Position numbers and translations under genes: made by a program | Notes under the pieces: model-generated | What the model was told of the DNA's origin: nothing | What the model saw: only the letters and a program-made list of their open reading frames with translations | Database searches by the model: none | From: Gammaproteobacteria bacterium | Lineage (GTDB): Bacteria > Pseudomonadota > Gammaproteobacteria > DSM-16500 | Assembly (NCBI GenBank): GCA_031291175.1 | Contig: JARLJO010000048.1 | Coordinates: forward strand, 1-63,313 | Length of the DNA: 63,313 nucleotides | Direction: 5' to 3' | Shown here: piece by piece, positions 35,940 through 47,704 of the stretch | Layout: the number at the start of each line of letters is the position of its first letter | Numbering within the stretch: position 1 is the stretch's first letter

Positions 35940-36521
35940 TTATTTCTTCTTAGTTTCTTTACGCACAATAACTTCATCTGCGTAACGAACACCTTTACCT
36001 TTGTAAGGCTCTGGACCACGATAGGCGCGGATCTTTGATGCGACCAGACCTACTAGATCTTTATCATTACCTTTCACCAAGACTTCTGTTTGGCTTGGGG
36101 TTTCGATTGTGATTCCTTCTGGAATCTTAAAATCGATAGGGTGAGAAAAACCAAGAGTCAAATTTAATACATTGCCTTTGGCTTGAGCTCGATAACCTAC
36201 ACCAACCAATAAAAGTTTTCTTTCAAACGAGTGCGCTACACCGTGCACCATATTCGCGATCTTAGCGCGGGTTGTGCCCACGATAGAACGACGCAATTTT
36301 GAGCCAGAACCAGAACGTGAATAACCACCTTCTGCATTTGACTTAACATTTACGACCCCACCTTCAACGAGTACTTGTACCATTGGATGAATCGCAACTT
36401 CAAATTTGCCTTTAGGCCCTTTAATAGCGAGCTCTTGGCCTGTAACTTTTACTTCAACCCCAGAAGGAATGGCCACTGGTTTTCTGCCCACTCTTGATGT
36501 TGATATACTTGGCGTAGACAT
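35940..36521 (-). CDS. rplF: 50S ribosomal protein L6
   Basis: L6 lies near the factor-binding site. The 193-residue protein has the two L6 repeats, KLLLVGVGYRAQAKGNVLNLTLGFSHP and the C-terminal signature PEPYKGKGVRYADEV. It is about 16 residues longer than E. coli L6: a few extra N-terminal residues (MSTPSISTSR) and a Ser/Gly-rich stretch around YSRSGSGSKLRRS. Both fall in surface regions. It lies between rpsH and rplR. Confidence 0.96.
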   Translation of the reverse strand: MSTPSISTSRVGRKPVAIPSGVEVKVTGQELAIKGPKGKFEVAIHPMVQVLVEGGVVNVKSNAEGGYSRSGSGSKLRRSIVGTTRAKIANMVHGVAHSFERKLLLVGVGYRAQAKGNVLNLTLGFSHPIDFKIPEGITIETPSQTEVLVKGNDKDLVGLVASKIRAYRGPEPYKGKGVRYADEVIVRKETKKK

Positions 36522-36532
36522 TACCTTCTCCC

Positions 36533-36928
36533 TTACTCAACTGTACACAAAACTTCGCCACCCAGCTTTTGAGCGCGGGCAGATCGTTCTGTCATAACAC
36601 CTTTAGACGTGGATACGATCGCAATTCCCATGCCCGCTAAAACAGTTGGCAAATCGGTGCTGCGTTTGTAGATACGTAATCCAGGACGGCTAACGCGCTT
36701 AATTTTTTCGATAACTGGACGACCTTGATAATATTTCAAGGTAACATTCAAATCTCTCTTGCCTTCAGCTGTTAACATCTCAAATTCTTCGATGTAACCT
36801 TCTTTCTTTAATACTTCAAGAATGGACATCTTCAACTGGGAGCATGGCATACCAACAGTTTGGTCGCCAACAGCCTGCGCATTGCGTATGCGCGTCAACA
36901 TATCCGCAATAGGATCCTGCATAGACAT
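36533..36928 (-). CDS. rpsH: 30S ribosomal protein S8
   Basis: S8 binds helix 21 of 16S rRNA and in E. coli represses the spc operon. The 131-residue protein starts [18 protein letters not shown] and ends with [23 protein letters not shown] place the start at 36928, with AGAGG eight bases before; the GTG three codons upstream would put this site inside the gene. Length is normal. Confidence 0.96.
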   Translation of the reverse strand: MSMQDPIADMLTRIRNAQAVGDQTVGMPCSQLKMSILEVLKKEGYIEEFEMLTAEGKRDLNVTLKYYQGRPVIEKIKRVSRPGLRIYKRSTDLPTVLAGMGIAIVSTSKGVMTERSARAQKLGGEVLCTVE

Positions 36929-36955
36929 CGTAAACACCTCTAACTTGTACGAATA

Positions 36956-37261
36956 TTACCAACTAGCTTTATGCATGCCGGGAACTAAACCGTTCATGAC
37001 TGCGCTACGCATATGAATTCTGCATAAGCCGGTCAAGCGGTTGAAACCACGAGATCTACCACACATACGGCAACGGCTACGTTGACGAGTGACGCTAGAA
37101 TCACGGGGTAAGCTTTGCAACTGTTGCGTAGCTTCCCATTTTTCTTCATCGCTAAGATGGACACTTAAAATAGCTTCTTTTAGCTTCGCTCTTTTTTCAC
37201 GAAATTTATCGTTTAATTGAACTCGCTTTTTTTCACGTTCTACCATTGAAACTTTAGCCAT
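36956..37261 (-). CDS. rpsN: 30S ribosomal protein S14, long form with zinc-type residues
   Basis: S14 is a 30S head protein. At 101 residues it is the long form, which in E. coli lacks zinc ligands. Here C64-x2-C67-x12-C80-x2-H83 (in [21 protein letters not shown]) gives a complete CxxC...CxxH set, at the positions used by the short zinc-binding form. The end VPGMHKASW is standard. It lies between rplE and rpsH. Confidence 0.95.
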   Translation of the reverse strand: MAKVSMVEREKKRVQLNDKFREKRAKLKEAILSVHLSDEEKWEATQQLQSLPRDSSVTRQRSRCRMCGRSRGFNRLTGLCRIHMRSAVMNGLVPGMHKASW

Positions 37262-37267
37262 GGCGTA

Positions 37268-37816
37268 TTAACCCATTTTTTCTTTAAAAGGAAAATTAAA
37301 AGCTTCTAATAATGCTTGCGCTTCTTTGTTAGATTCCGCAGAGGTTGTGATAGTGATATCTAGACCTCTTAAAGCATCGACCTTGTCATACTCAATTTCA
37401 GGGAACACAATTTGTTCCTTGAAACCCAAGCTGTAATTACCTCTACCATCAAATGACTTAATGCTTAAACCGCGAAAGTCTCTGACGCGTGGTAATGCAA
37501 TGGATATTAATCTATCCAAAAATTCGTACATGCGAGCGCCACGTAAAGTCACTTTGCAACCAATAGGCCAGCCTTCGCGAACTTTGAATCCAGCAATAGA
37601 CTTACGTGCTAATGTGGTTACAGGTTTTTGACCTGCAATTTTTTCAAGTTCTGCCATAGCGGAAACAATGACTTTCTTGTCTTCCATTGCTTCGCCTAAT
37701 CCCATGTTTAATGTGATTTTTTGAATGCGAGGCACTTGCATAACAGACTTATACTTAAATTTGTCTTTTAACTTTGTAACTACATCTTTACGATAAAAAT
37801 CAAGCAATCTTGCCAT
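37268..37816 (-). CDS. rplE: 50S ribosomal protein L5
   Basis: L5 binds 5S rRNA and contacts P-site tRNA. The 182-residue protein has [46 protein letters not shown] and [20 protein letters not shown]. Length is close to E. coli (179). It lies between rplX and rpsN in the spc order. Confidence 0.97.
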   Translation of the reverse strand: MARLLDFYRKDVVTKLKDKFKYKSVMQVPRIQKITLNMGLGEAMEDKKVIVSAMAELEKIAGQKPVTTLARKSIAGFKVREGWPIGCKVTLRGARMYEFLDRLISIALPRVRDFRGLSIKSFDGRGNYSLGFKEQIVFPEIEYDKVDALRGLDITITTSAESNKEAQALLEAFNFPFKEKMG

Positions 37817-37829
37817 AGCTCACCCGCTC

Positions 37830-38156
37830 TTAAATTCCTACGTCAACCACTTCATTAGTGGATTTAAAGTAACGCACTTTGCTACCATCAGCTAAAAGGC
37901 GTATACCTACGCGACTACCTTTATCAGTAGCTGGGTTATATAACATAACGTTAGAGCTTTGAATAGGTAACGTTTTAATTACAATCCCACCACGATCACC
38001 AGCATTTGGATTCGCTTTCACGTGTTTTTTGACTGTGTTAATACCTTCGACCATGAGTTTTTTGCCTTTTAGCAAAACTGCAGTGACCGTTCCTCTTTTA
38101 CCTTTATCTTTGCCAGTAATGACTACTACTTCATCACCTTTTCTTATCTTGTTCAT
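37830..38156 (-). CDS. rplX: 50S ribosomal protein L24
   Basis: L24 starts large-subunit assembly. The 108-residue protein opens with the KOW motif ([22 protein letters not shown]) and has [13 protein letters not shown]. Length is near normal. Between rplN and rplE. Confidence 0.97.
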   Translation of the reverse strand: MNKIRKGDEVVVITGKDKGKRGTVTAVLLKGKKLMVEGINTVKKHVKANPNAGDRGGIVIKTLPIQSSNVMLYNPATDKGSRVGIRLLADGSKVRYFKSTNEVVDVGI

Positions 38157-38180
38157 GCTTGTGCTCTCTACATCAACGGT

Positions 38181-38549
38181 CTATAGAACTTCTGGGGCCA
38201 AAGATATAATCTTCATAAAGTTCTCACCACGCAATTCACGAGTAACAGGTCCGAAAATACGGGTTCCTATTGGCTGCATCTGCGCATTCAATAACACTAC
38301 AGCGTTTTCATCAAAACGAATCGATGAACCATCAGGACGTCTTACACCTTTACAAGTCCTAACGATAACTGCATTCATAACTTCCCCTTTTTTCACTTTA
38401 CCGCGGGGAATAGCCTCTTTAACGCTTACTTTAATAACATCACCGATACCTGCGTAACGACGATGCGATCCACCCAGGACCTTAATACACATCACGCGAC
38501 GCGCACCGCTATTATCCGCCACATCAAGGATCGTCTGCGTCTGAATCAT
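38181..38549 (-). CDS. rplN: 50S ribosomal protein L14
   Basis: L14 forms bridge B8 and contacts L19. The 122-residue protein starts [27 protein letters not shown] and has [25 protein letters not shown] at the end, as in E. coli. It opens the spc group after a gap of about 107 bases from rpsQ. That gap contains a GACGG/CCGTC hairpin, a possible place for a promoter or regulatory site between the S10 and spc groups. Confidence 0.97.
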   Translation of the reverse strand: MIQTQTILDVADNSGARRVMCIKVLGGSHRRYAGIGDVIKVSVKEAIPRGKVKKGEVMNAVIVRTCKGVRRPDGSSIRFDENAVVLLNAQMQPIGTRIFGPVTRELRGENFMKIISLAPEVL

Positions 38550-38656
38550 GCCCTTAACTCCAATTTATGACGGAAATAAAGACCGTCAATACTATCACTA
38601 TCATTCTTATTTGAAAAACGAAATAAACAAAATTATTGAAAATATTATCTTCAAAT

Positions 38657-38947
38657 CTATTCAGTTAGTTCTTTTTCTACCTGTTCTAAAATCTCGACTA
38701 AAACCCAATGCTTGGTCTTAGAAATGGGTCTGCTATTCGCTATCTTCACCAAATCGCCGATTTGACATGTGTTTTTGTCATCGTGAGCATACATCTTGGA
38801 TGAACGACGGATGTACTTCCCATACAGCGGATGCTTAATCTTACGTTCAACTTCGACAACAATGGTTTTATCCATCTTGTTGCTGATTACTTTCCCAACA
38901 ACTGTTCTGCTAGGGGTTTGTGCTGTCACTGTTTGCTCTGCTGTCAT
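38657..38947 (-). CDS. rpsQ: 30S ribosomal protein S17
   Basis: S17 is a primary 16S-binding protein with an OB fold. The 96-residue product has [39 protein letters not shown], then [14 protein letters not shown]. It has about ten extra N-terminal residues ([10 protein letters not shown]) over E. coli. Its start overlaps the rpmC stop by four bases. Confidence 0.96.
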   Translation of the reverse strand: MTAEQTVTAQTPSRTVVGKVISNKMDKTIVVEVERKIKHPLYGKYIRRSSKMYAHDDKNTCQIGDLVKIANSRPISKTKHWVLVEILEQVEKELTE

Positions 38948-39141
38948 GATATGGAACCTTCTTTTTCGCTTAAGATAGTTTTTACGCGAGCAATCTGCTT
39001 TCTCACATTACCAAACAGGTGTGGGTTTGGAGTTTGTCCAAGGCCACGTTGCATGCGCAAATTAAACTGCTCTTTTAGCAATGCCAGCAGTTCGCTTTGT
39101 AACTCTTCTGCATTTTTGTTTCTTAATTCGCTAGCTTTCAT
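38944..39141 (-). CDS. rpmC: 50S ribosomal protein L29
   Basis: L29 lies at the tunnel exit, where trigger factor docks. The 65-residue protein has [31 protein letters not shown], the family pattern. Overlaps rplP at its start and rpsQ at its end, showing tight coupling in the S10 group. Confidence 0.96.
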   Translation of the reverse strand: MKASELRNKNAEELQSELLALLKEQFNLRMQRGLGQTPNPHLFGNVRKQIARVKTILSEKEGSIS

Positions 39142-39554
39142 TACATTATCGTCCGACTTTCGAATGCTGATTTAACCGGTAACTTGGCAGCGGCTAATTT
39201 TAACGCCTCACGTGCCATATCTTCCGGAACCCCCTCAATCTCAAACATCATGCGACCTGGCTGGACTAAGGCAACCCAATATTCAACGTTACCTTTACCT
39301 TTACCTTGACGCACTTCTAATGGCTTCTTAGAGATTGGCTTGTCTGGAAATATTCTGATCCAAACCTTTCCGCCACGCTTAACATGTCGTGATAAAGCTC
39401 GTCGCGCCGCTTCAATTTGTCGAGATGTTATACGGCCATGTTCTGTGGCTTTCAAACCGAACTCGCCAAAGCTTACTTTGTTTCCACGAGTGGCAACACC
39501 ACGATTGCGCCCTTTAAATTGTTTGCGGAATTTGGTCCGCTTCGGCTGCAACAT
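39141..39554 (-). CDS. rplP: 50S ribosomal protein L16
   Basis: L16 organises the A-site region of the large subunit. The 137-residue protein starts [19 protein letters not shown] and has [41 protein letters not shown]. Length matches E. coli. Between rpsC and rpmC. Confidence 0.97.
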   Translation of the reverse strand: MLQPKRTKFRKQFKGRNRGVATRGNKVSFGEFGLKATEHGRITSRQIEAARRALSRHVKRGGKVWIRIFPDKPISKKPLEVRQGKGKGNVEYWVALVQPGRMMFEIEGVPEDMAREALKLAAAKLPVKSAFESRTIM

Positions 39555-39556
39555 TG

Positions 39557-40246
39557 TTACTTCTCCTGTTTACCTGAGGTTTTCTCAGTAGTACCTGTTG
39601 TACTCTCTGCTAATTCTTTATCTAGGACTTCGCCTTTGAAGATCCAAACTTTAACGCCGATCACGCCGTAAGTTGTAAAGGCTTCACCAAGACCGTAGTC
39701 TATGTCTGCTCGCAGTGTATGCAGAGGAACGCGTCCTTCGCGATACCATTCGCTACGTGCAATTTCAGCACCACCTAATCTGCCACTTACACAGATCTTG
39801 ATACCTTTTGCACCTAAACGCATTGCGGTTGTTACTGCACGCTTCATTGCGCGACGGAACATAACTCGCTTTTCAAGTTGTTGTGCGATGGATTCTGCTA
39901 CTAACTTAGCATCTAGTTCAGGCTTGCGAACTTCTTCAATACTAAGATGAACAGGCACTTTTAAGATCTTATTGATTGCATCACGAAGCGTTTCAATTTC
40001 TTTACCGCTCTTACCAATGATCACACCTGGTCGAGCTGCGTAAACGGTAATTTTAGCGTTACGTGCTGGTCTATCAATCTGAATTCGGCTAATTCCCGCT
40101 GCGGCTAATTTTTCGCTGAGGAATTCGCGAACCTTAATGTCTGAACATAAGGTATCTGCGAAGTCTTTGGATGGCGCATACCATCTAGAAGACCAATCTT
40201 TTACGATGCCTAAGCGTATGCCTATGGGATGAACTTTTTGTCCCAT
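39557..40246 (-). CDS. rpsC: 30S ribosomal protein S3
   Basis: S3 lines the mRNA entry channel. The 229-residue protein begins [24 protein letters not shown] and has the KH domain ([18 protein letters not shown]) and [44 protein letters not shown]. It ends in a Thr/Glu/Lys-rich tail. Its ATG overlaps the rplV stop by one base. Confidence 0.97.
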   Translation of the reverse strand: MGQKVHPIGIRLGIVKDWSSRWYAPSKDFADTLCSDIKVREFLSEKLAAAGISRIQIDRPARNAKITVYAARPGVIIGKSGKEIETLRDAINKILKVPVHLSIEEVRKPELDAKLVAESIAQQLEKRVMFRRAMKRAVTTAMRLGAKGIKICVSGRLGGAEIARSEWYREGRVPLHTLRADIDYGLGEAFTTYGVIGVKVWIFKGEVLDKELAESTTGTTEKTSGKQEK

Positions 40247-40587
40247 TACTTCTTCTCCTCATCAGACACGACTACTGTTATGTGACAGGTGGGCTTCAAT
40301 ATGGTGCAGCCACGACCTTTAGCTCTTGCATGCATACGCTTATAAGTAGAGCCTTGGTCAGCACATATCGACGCGATTCTTAGTTCGTCAATGTCCGCAC
40401 CTTTATTATGCTCTGCGTTAGCTATTGCTGATTCCAAAACCTTCTTGATGATTCCTGCTGCTTTTTTCGTGCTAAAACGTAATAAATCTAAAGCACGATC
40501 TACTGGCAAACCACGAACCTGGTCACAAACCAGTCGGCACTTTTGCGCAGACAGCCTGGCATATTTTAAACTCGCCGCGACTTCCAT
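40246..40587 (-). CDS. rplV: 50S ribosomal protein L22
   Basis: L22 lines the exit tunnel. The 113-residue protein has [27 protein letters not shown] and the hairpin region [28 protein letters not shown]. Length is near normal. No deletion of the macrolide-resistance type is seen in the hairpin. Between rpsS and rpsC. Confidence 0.97.
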   Translation of the reverse strand: MEVAASLKYARLSAQKCRLVCDQVRGLPVDRALDLLRFSTKKAAGIIKKVLESAIANAEHNKGADIDELRIASICADQGSTYKRMHARAKGRGCTILKPTCHITVVVSDEEKK

Positions 40588-40606
40588 TACTTACCCCCTG
40601 CTAATA

Positions 40607-40900
40607 TCATTTTTTGTCGTCGTCTTTGCCTTTCACTTTTCTGTCGCCGGAGTGGCCACGGAAAGTGCGTGTAGCAGCAAATTCGCCGAGCTTGTGCCCA
40701 ACCATGTTTTCGGTGACAAAGATAGGCACATGCAATCTGCCGTTATGCACAGCAATTGTTAGTCCAACCATTTCTGGCAATATCATTGAGCGCCGTGACC
40801 ATGTTTTGATGGGGCGTTTGTTATTAGAAGCAACTGCTTCTTCGATCTTTTTAATCAAATGTTTATCAACAAATGGGCCTTTTTTTACTGAACGTGGCAC
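40607..40900 (-). CDS. rpsS: 30S ribosomal protein S19
   Basis: S19 is a 30S head protein next to S13. The 97-residue product starts [20 protein letters not shown] and has the signature [36 protein letters not shown]. Slightly longer than E. coli, ending in a Lys/Asp tail. Between rplB and rplV. Confidence 0.97.
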   Translation of the reverse strand: MPRSVKKGPFVDKHLIKKIEEAVASNNKRPIKTWSRRSMILPEMVGLTIAVHNGRLHVPIFVTENMVGHKLGEFAATRTFRGHSGDRKVKGKDDDKK

Positions 40901-40940
40901 GCTGTAACCCTCATTTAAATTGATGATCCAAAATCAACCT

Positions 40941-41765
40941 TTAACCGCGACGATCACGTACAATAAACTGATCTGTACGTTTGTTCTTACGCGTCTTGTA
41001 ACCCTTAGTTGGTACACCCCATGGTGAAACAGGATGACGTCCGCCGGATGTTTTACCTTCACCACCACCATGTGGGTGATCGATAGGATTCATTGCAACA
41101 CCTCTAACTGTAGGACGCACGCCTCTACGACGTTTAGCACCTGCATTACCCAGTGACTGCAAATTATGCTCAGAGTTACCAACTTCACCGATTACAGCAC
41201 GGCAAGCTGACAAGACTTTACGCATTTCGCCGGAGCGTAAGCGTAGTGTTGCATACATACCATCACGAGCAATCAATTGTACTGATGTACCGGCGCTACG
41301 TGCTATTTGAGCACCTTTGCCTGGTTTCATTTCAACACAATGAACTGTAGCACCAATTGGAATGTTATCGATTGGTAAGCAGTTACCTGGCTTAATTGGA
41401 GAGTCGGGGCCAGAAATAAGCTGGTCACCGGCTTTCACACCGTTAGGGGCGATAATATACCGTCTTTCGCCATCCACATAAAGCACTAATGCAATATTTG
41501 CGCTTCTATTTGGATCGTATTCGAGACGTTCAACAACAGATGGGATGCCATCCTTGTCACGTTTGAAGTCAACCAAACGATAAAGTTGCTTATGACCACC
41601 ACCAATATGACGGCAAGTAATGCGACCTTGGTTATTACGTCCACCCGTTTTTGTCTTCTTAACGAGCAATGGAGCATGCGGTTTACCTTTATGCAGGTCT
41701 TTATTCGAAACTTTTACGACAAAGCGTCGACCTGGCGAGGTTGGTTTAGATTTTACTATAGCCAT
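40941..41765 (-). CDS. rplB: 50S ribosomal protein L2
   Basis: L2 is needed for subunit joining and peptidyl transfer. The 274-residue protein has [27 protein letters not shown] and the conserved loop [30 protein letters not shown] with its essential histidine. Length is the same as in E. coli within one residue. Between rplW and rpsS. Confidence 0.98.
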   Translation of the reverse strand: MAIVKSKPTSPGRRFVVKVSNKDLHKGKPHAPLLVKKTKTGGRNNQGRITCRHIGGGHKQLYRLVDFKRDKDGIPSVVERLEYDPNRSANIALVLYVDGERRYIIAPNGVKAGDQLISGPDSPIKPGNCLPIDNIPIGATVHCVEMKPGKGAQIARSAGTSVQLIARDGMYATLRLRSGEMRKVLSACRAVIGEVGNSEHNLQSLGNAGAKRRRGVRPTVRGVAMNPIDHPHGGGEGKTSGGRHPVSPWGVPTKGYKTRKNKRTDQFIVRDRRG

Positions 41766-41772
41766 ATATTCC

Positions 41773-42066
41773 TCAATCTTTACCGTAATTAATTTCTTGC
41801 CCTGCTTGGAGGGTCACATAAGCTTTTTTCCAAGCCTTGCTTCGGCCTTGCACTTTCCCAAAGCGTCTTGGTTTTGTTTTTACATTCATTACTCGTACAG
41901 CTTCTACTTTAGTTTGAAAAAGGCTTTCAACTGCAGCCTTGATTTCAGACTTTGTCGCATTGGATGCTACTTCAAAAACGTATTCTCTACGCTTTTCAGC
42001 TGCAATGGATGCCTTTTCAGACATGTGCGGCGACAATAAAACTTGTAAAAGGCGTTCTTGGTTCAT
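41773..42066 (-). CDS. rplW: 50S ribosomal protein L23
   Basis: L23 is at the tunnel exit and docks SRP and trigger factor. The 97-residue protein has [42 protein letters not shown] and the end [11 protein letters not shown]. Length is normal. Its start overlaps the rplD stop by four bases. Confidence 0.97.
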   Translation of the reverse strand: MNQERLLQVLLSPHMSEKASIAAEKRREYVFEVASNATKSEIKAAVESLFQTKVEAVRVMNVKTKPRRFGKVQGRSKAWKKAYVTLQAGQEINYGKD

Positions 42067-42674
42067 TTTAACAACTCCTCAAACTGCTTCAGTGCTTCTG
42101 CGGTAATCAGCACTAGCTCTGTTCTAACTAGAGAGACTGGATCAACCGCTGCAACATCGCGAATATCAACATATGGCAGATTACGAGATGCTAAATACAA
42201 ATTTTCATCCACACTGTCAGAAATAATTAACACATTATTTCCAATTTTAAGTTCAGCTAACTGCTTTAATAAATTGCTGGTTTTTGGTGAATCAACTGAA
42301 AATGATTCAACAACCATCAATCTTTCTAGGCGAATTAATTCTGAAAGTATCGAGCGAATAGCACCACGATACATTTTTTTATTTACTTTTTGCTCGTAAC
42401 TTCTTGGCTTAGCAGCAAATGTTACTCCACCTTTACGCCAAATTGGACTACGAGTTGTACCTGCGCGTGCGCGACCAGTACCTTTTTGACGCCATGGTTT
42501 AATACCGCCACCGCTGACTTCAGAACGAGTTTTTTGAGCTGCTGTACCGGCACGACCCGCAGCCTGAAACGCTGTCACAACTTGGTGAATAAGCGATTCG
42601 TTGTATTCGCATGCAAAAATATCATCTGACAAGTCTAATTTTTTCTTCTTAGAACCGATTAATTGCATTTCCAT
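42063..42674 (-). CDS. rplD: 50S ribosomal protein L4
   Basis: L4 reaches into the exit tunnel, and in E. coli also represses the S10 operon. The 203-residue protein has the tunnel loop with [43 protein letters not shown]. Length is normal. It shares its start with the end of rplC. Confidence 0.97.
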   Translation of the reverse strand: MEMQLIGSKKKKLDLSDDIFACEYNESLIHQVVTAFQAAGRAGTAAQKTRSEVSGGGIKPWRQKGTGRARAGTTRSPIWRKGGVTFAAKPRSYEQKVNKKMYRGAIRSILSELIRLERLMVVESFSVDSPKTSNLLKQLAELKIGNNVLIISDSVDENLYLASRNLPYVDIRDVAAVDPVSLVRTELVLITAEALKQFEELLK

Positions 42675-43336
42675 TAGTTAGCCCCCTCTTTATGCTCTTT
42701 CTTCACTGCAGGGCGAATAATCACTTCACCACCAGGAGCACCTGGAATAGCGCCTCTAACAAGAATCAAATTACGGGCAGTATCAATGCTAACAACACGC
42801 AAGTTTTGAATCGTACGAGTTGCATCACCCAAATGACCACACATTTTTTTGCCTTTGAATACTTTACCAGGCGATTGTCTTTGACCGATAGAACCTGGTA
42901 CACGATGCGATCGTGAGTTACCGTGAGTTGCATCTTGTCCAGCAAAGTGATGGCGTTTGATTGTTCCAGCAAAGCCTTTACCTTTGGTAGTACCTGTTAC
43001 GTCAATCCATTGGCCAGCAACGAAGCGATCTACAGTGATTTCAGAACCTAAAGCGATTCCATCAACATCATCGCCTTCATTGATTCTCACTTCCCACAAG
43101 CCTTTACCTGGCTCAACGCCAGCTTTAGCAAAGTGGCCTGTTGCAGGCTTGTTCACTCTGGACCGTTTACGAGTACCAGTGGTGACTTGCAATGCACGAT
43201 AGCCATCGTTTTCTAGTGTTTTAATTTGTGTAACGCGATTAGGTAAAACCTCAACCACAGTTACAGGTATAGAGATACCGTCTTCAGTGAAGACACGGGT
43301 CATACCACATTTTCGTCCGACTAAACTTATAGTCAT
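42674..43336 (-). CDS. rplC: 50S ribosomal protein L3
   Basis: L3 is an early assembly protein near the peptidyl transferase centre. The product starts [20 protein letters not shown] and has [54 protein letters not shown] place the start at 43336, behind AGAGGCGG; an upstream ATG at 43378 would add 14 residues not found in the family. 220 residues, slightly longer than usual at the C-terminus. Confidence 0.96.
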   Translation of the reverse strand: MTISLVGRKCGMTRVFTEDGISIPVTVVEVLPNRVTQIKTLENDGYRALQVTTGTRKRSRVNKPATGHFAKAGVEPGKGLWEVRINEGDDVDGIALGSEITVDRFVAGQWIDVTGTTKGKGFAGTIKRHHFAGQDATHGNSRSHRVPGSIGQRQSPGKVFKGKKMCGHLGDATRTIQNLRVVSIDTARNLILVRGAIPGAPGGEVIIRPAVKKEHKEGAN

Positions 43337-43403
43337 TGTTACCGCCTCTTGATGATCCTGGGCAAATCTACGATTCACCCAAGCTACATATTGTCGTTAT
43401 CTT

Positions 43404-43736
43404 TTAATTATCAACATCTACACTGATTTGAACATCTACACCAGCAGCCAAATCTAGCTTCATCAAAGCATCAATTGTTTTTTCTGTTGGTTCATTGATG
43501 TCAACTACACGCTTGTGTGTACGAAGTTCGTATTGATCACGCGCATCTTTATCAACGTGTGGTGAAATTAAAACTGTGTATCGCTCAATACGTGTTGGCA
43601 AAGGAATAGGCCCGCGAACTTGCGCGCCTGTTCTTTTTGCTGTTTCAACGATTTCACGCGTTGAACGATCGATTAAGCGATGATCAAATGCTTTTAAGCG
43701 AATTCTAATTCTTTGACTTTTTCTACCAATTGTCAT
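43404..43736 (-). CDS. rpsJ: 30S ribosomal protein S10
   Basis: S10 is a 30S head protein and, as NusE, a partner of NusB in antitermination. The 110-residue protein has [40 protein letters not shown] and the usual end. It begins only six bases after tufA, so the S10 group is read from the str group with no separate promoter visible. Confidence 0.97.
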   Translation of the reverse strand: MTIGRKSQRIRIRLKAFDHRLIDRSTREIVETAKRTGAQVRGPIPLPTRIERYTVLISPHVDKDARDQYELRTHKRVVDINEPTEKTIDALMKLDLAAGVDVQISVDVDN

Positions 43737-43742
43737 AATTAA

Positions 43743-44933
43743 TTACTCAAGTACCTTAGCTACAACGCCTGCACCAACGGTACGTCCACCTTCACGAATC
43801 GCAAAACGTAAGCCGTCTTCCATCGCGATTGGAGCAATCAACGTTACCACCATTTGAATATTGTCACCTGGCATTACCATTTCAACGCCTTCTGGTAATT
43901 GGCATTCGCCAGTTACGTCAGTTGTGCGGAAATAGAATTGTGGGCGATACCCTTTGAAGAATGGGGTATGACGACCGCCTTCTTCTTTTGATAGCACGTA
44001 AACTTCTGCTTCAAATTTTGTATGTGGATTAATAGAACCTGGTTTAGCTAATACTTGACCACGTTCAACATCTTCACGTTTTGTACCACGTAACAAGACA
44101 CCAACGTTATCGCCAGCACGACCTTCGTCTAACAATTTACGGAACATTTCAACGCCCGTACAAATTGTTTTAACGGTAGGTTTCAAGCCGATGATTTCAA
44201 GTTCTTCACCAACTTTTACAATTCCTCTTTCAACACGACCAGTTACAACTGTTCCGCGACCTGAAATTGAGAATACGTCTTCAATTGGCAACAAGAATGG
44301 TTGATCAATTTTACGTTCTGGTTGTGGGAAATAATCATCCATTGCTGCAACCAATTTAATGATTGATGGCACGCCGATTTCGCTTTGGTCGCCTTCGAGG
44401 GCTTTCAATGCAGAACCAGTTACGATTGGTGTATCGTCGCCTGGGAAATCGTAGCTGCTCAACAAGTCTCTTACTTCCATTTCAACGAGTTCTAACAATT
44501 CTTTGTCATCTACCATGTCTGCTTTGTTCAAGTAAACAACAATGTATGGAACGCCTACTTGGCGAGCTAACAAGATGTGTTCACGTGTTTGTGGCATAGG
44601 GCCGTCAGCAGCAGAGCAAACTAAAATCGCGCCGTCCATTTGCGCAGCACCAGTGATCATGTTCTTCACATAATCCGCGTGTCCTGGGCAATCTACGTGA
44701 GCGTAGTGTCTCTTGTCAGATTCGTATTCTACGTGTGCTGTCGCAATCGTAATACCACGAGCTCTTTCTTCTGGCGCTTTATCAATTTGGTCGTAAGCCA
44801 TAGCTTGTCCACCAAATTTATCTGCCATACATTTTGTTAAAGCTGCTGTTAGCGTAGTTTTACCATGATCTACGTGACCGATCGTTCCTACGTTTAAGTG
44901 CGGCTTGTTACGCTCAAATGTTGCCTTTGCCAT
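43743..44933 (-). CDS. tufA: Elongation factor Tu, copy 1
   Basis: EF-Tu carries aminoacyl-tRNA to the ribosome. The 396-residue protein has [35 protein letters not shown] and NKADMVDD, then the two beta-barrel domains. It is the str-operon copy, after fusA and before rpsJ. By my reading it differs from the second copy (60491-61681) at 15 residues, mostly near the two ends. Confidence 0.98.
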   Translation of the reverse strand: MAKATFERNKPHLNVGTIGHVDHGKTTLTAALTKCMADKFGGQAMAYDQIDKAPEERARGITIATAHVEYESDKRHYAHVDCPGHADYVKNMITGAAQMDGAILVCSAADGPMPQTREHILLARQVGVPYIVVYLNKADMVDDKELLELVEMEVRDLLSSYDFPGDDTPIVTGSALKALEGDQSEIGVPSIIKLVAAMDDYFPQPERKIDQPFLLPIEDVFSISGRGTVVTGRVERGIVKVGEELEIIGLKPTVKTICTGVEMFRKLLDEGRAGDNVGVLLRGTKREDVERGQVLAKPGSINPHTKFEAEVYVLSKEEGGRHTPFFKGYRPQFYFRTTDVTGECQLPEGVEMVMPGDNIQMVVTLIAPIAMEDGLRFAIREGGRTVGAGVVAKVLE

Positions 44934-44967
44934 ATCATAATCCTCTTAAATAATCTTTTATCTTTGA

Positions 44968-47076
44968 CTACGCTGTGCTCTTACTCACAATTTGTTCGGC
45001 TATGCTTGCTGGAGCTTCATTATACTTTGAGAACTCCATGGTATATGTTGCACGACCTTGCGACATTGAGCGCACGTCTGTGGCATACCCAAACATTTCA
45101 CCTAGTGGAACTTCAGCACGTACGACTCTACCGGATGGAGAATCATCCATACCTTGTACAATACCTCTACGTCTATTTAAGTCACCCATTACGTCACCCA
45201 AATAATCTTCCGGTGTTACAACTTCCACCTTCATGATTGGTTCGAGCAGTACTGGACGTGCTTTTTTTGCTCCTTCTTTAAATGCCATCGATCCTGCGAT
45301 CTTAAATGACATTTCATTGGAGTCGACATCATGGTAAGAACCATCAAAAACAGTTACTTTGACGTCCACTACCGGGAATCCAGCTATTACACCGTTTTCC
45401 ATTTGCTCTTTAATACCCTTGTCGATAGGTGAAATAAATTCTTTTGGAATCGCACCACCAACAATAGCATTCACAAATTCGTAACCTGCACCTGGCTCGC
45501 GTGGTTCCATACGAATCCAAACGTGACCGTATTGACCTTTACCACCAGATTGCTTGACGTATTTGCCTTCTTGCTCAATTGAATCACGAATCGTTTCGCG
45601 ATAAGCCACTTGTGGTTTACCAACGTTAGCGTCTACGCTAAATTCGCGCTTCATACGGTCTACAATGATTTCAAGATGTAGTTCACCCATACCTTGAATA
45701 ATTGTTTGGCCGGATTCTTCATCTGTATGTACACGGAATGAAGGATCTTCTTGTGCAAGCTTGCTTAAAGCAATACCCATTTTTTCTTGGTCAGCTTTAG
45801 TTTTTGGTTCAACAGCAACCGCAATAACAGGCTCTGGAAATACCATTCTTTCTAAAACAACCACGTTGTCGGTAGCAGATAATGTGTCACCGGTCGATAC
45901 TCTCTTCAAGCCAACCGCTGCAGCAATATCGCCCGCGCGTACTTCTTTAATTTCTTGACGATTGTTCGCATGCATCTGCAATAAACGACCAATGCGTTCT
46001 TCTTTATCTTTAATTGGGTTATAAACAGTATCACCGGACTTCAGAACGCCTGAGTAAACACGGAAATACGTTAATGTTCCCACGTACGGATCGGTTGCAA
46101 TTTTAAATGCCAAAGCCGAAAACGGATCGGTATCATTAGGATGTCTTTCAACTGGTGTGTTGTTAGCATCATCTAAATGTGCAACGACTGGTGGCACATC
46201 AGCAGGTGAAGGCAGGAAGTAAATCACTGCATCCAACATCGCTTGAACACCTTTGTTCTTAAATGCAGAGCCACAAACCATCGGTATGATTTCGTTTCTG
46301 ATTGTGCGTGAGCGCAAACCTTGTCTGATCTCTTCTTCAGTCAAGCTACCTTCTTCAAGGTACTTGTTCATCAATTCTTCAGAACCTTCAGCAGCCGCTT
46401 CAACCATGAATTCGTGCCATTTATTGCATTCATCAACCATTTCTGGCGCAATATCACGAGCTTCGTAGGTCATGCCTTTGTTTTCTTCGTTCCAGTAAAT
46501 CGCTTTCATGCGGATAAGATCAACTACCCCTTCGAAGTGCTCTTCTGCACCGATTGGTAATTGAATTGGCACAGCATTTGCGCCTAAACGTTTACGAACC
46601 TGATCAACAACGCGTAAGAAGTTCGCGCCAGCTCTATCCATCTTGTTAACAAAGCCCAAACGTGGAACGCCGTAACGGTTAGCTTGGCGCCATACTGTTT
46701 CAGTTTGTGGTTCAACACCACTCACTGCACAAAGTACTGCACAAGCGCCATCGAGTACTCGTAGGGAGCGTTCAACTTCAATGGTAAAATCCACGTGCCC
46801 TGGTGTATCAATAATATTGATACGATGTTGTGGAAATTGCTTATCCATTCCATACCAGAAGCAGGTTGTCGCAGCAGATGTAATCGTAATACCGCGCTCT
46901 TGTTCTTGCTCCATCCAGTCCATTACTGCTGCACCTTCATGCACCTCACCAATTTTGTGAGATACGCCAGTGTAGTAAAGAACTCGTTCAGTTGTTGTTG
47001 TCTTACCAGCATCGATGTGCGCCATGATGCCGATGTTTCTATAACGTTCTATGGGTGTCGCGCGTCCGGTTGTCAC
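44968..47076 (-). CDS. fusA: Elongation factor G
   Basis: EF-G drives translocation. The 702-residue protein has [40 protein letters not shown] and NKMDRAG, domains II to V, and the fourth-domain REAPGAGYEF region. Length is normal. Standard order rpsL-rpsG-fusA-tufA. No second fusA is in the window. Confidence 0.98.
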   Translation of the reverse strand: MTTGRATPIERYRNIGIMAHIDAGKTTTTERVLYYTGVSHKIGEVHEGAAVMDWMEQEQERGITITSAATTCFWYGMDKQFPQHRINIIDTPGHVDFTIEVERSLRVLDGACAVLCAVSGVEPQTETVWRQANRYGVPRLGFVNKMDRAGANFLRVVDQVRKRLGANAVPIQLPIGAEEHFEGVVDLIRMKAIYWNEENKGMTYEARDIAPEMVDECNKWHEFMVEAAAEGSEELMNKYLEEGSLTEEEIRQGLRSRTIRNEIIPMVCGSAFKNKGVQAMLDAVIYFLPSPADVPPVVAHLDDANNTPVERHPNDTDPFSALAFKIATDPYVGTLTYFRVYSGVLKSGDTVYNPIKDKEERIGRLLQMHANNRQEIKEVRAGDIAAAVGLKRVSTGDTLSATDNVVVLERMVFPEPVIAVAVEPKTKADQEKMGIALSKLAQEDPSFRVHTDEESGQTIIQGMGELHLEIIVDRMKREFSVDANVGKPQVAYRETIRDSIEQEGKYVKQSGGKGQYGHVWIRMEPREPGAGYEFVNAIVGGAIPKEFISPIDKGIKEQMENGVIAGFPVVDVKVTVFDGSYHDVDSNEMSFKIAGSMAFKEGAKKARPVLLEPIMKVEVVTPEDYLGDVMGDLNRRRGIVQGMDDSPSGRVVRAEVPLGEMFGYATDVRSMSQGRATYTMEFSKYNEAPASIAEQIVSKSTA

Positions 47077-47091
47077 GATTAATACCTCTGC

Positions 47092-47652
47092 TTACCAACG
47101 GTAGTGTGCAAATGCTTGGTTAGCTTTTGCCATTCTATGCATATCATCACGAATTTTAACGGATGTACCACGACCTTCGTGCGCATCCATCAATTCAGCG
47201 GCCAAACGTAATACCATCGTCTTTTCAGAGCGATCTTTAGCTGCTTTAACGACCCAACGCATTGCCAAAGCAATACCACGATCAATAGCAACTTCGATTG
47301 GCACTTGGTATGTAGCACCCCCCACTCGACGTGACTTCACTTCGACTGTTGGGCGAACATTGTTAAGTGCTTTGTCTAAAATTTCTAGGGCGTCTTTGTT
47401 AGCTGGCTTTAATTTCGCGCTGCCTGTACCTGTACGACCCGCATCACCTTCAGCTTCATCTTTCTTAGCTGCTGGCTTGTGATCTTTTTTGAGACGCTTA
47501 GAAGCTTCATTTAGCGCTTTATAAACGATATCTTCTGCAAGTGACTTTTTGCCACCGCGCATAATGACGTTAATAAACTTAGCTAATCTATCACTGCCGT
47601 ATAACGGATCAGGAAGGACTTCTCTTTTTACCGCTGCTTTTCTTCTTGGCAT
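47092..47652 (-). CDS. rpsG: 30S ribosomal protein S7 with internal insertion
   Basis: S7 organises the 30S head near the E site. The 186-residue protein keeps the core: [38 protein letters not shown] and the end [15 protein letters not shown]. Compared with E. coli S7 it has an extra stretch of about 30 residues (roughly 55-84: [18 protein letters not shown] and on), Lys/Ala/Gly-rich, between the second and third helices. Similar length increases are recalled from other Legionellales S7 proteins. Between rpsL and fusA. Confidence 0.96.
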   Translation of the reverse strand: MPRRKAAVKREVLPDPLYGSDRLAKFINVIMRGGKKSLAEDIVYKALNEASKRLKKDHKPAAKKDEAEGDAGRTGTGSAKLKPANKDALEILDKALNNVRPTVEVKSRRVGGATYQVPIEVAIDRGIALAMRWVVKAAKDRSEKTMVLRLAAELMDAHEGRGTSVKIRDDMHRMAKANQAFAHYRW

Positions 47653-47704
47653 TGCTTCTCATTCCCATCAATTCTTAAATCATGTATGGAGTATTAAACT
47701 CGAA

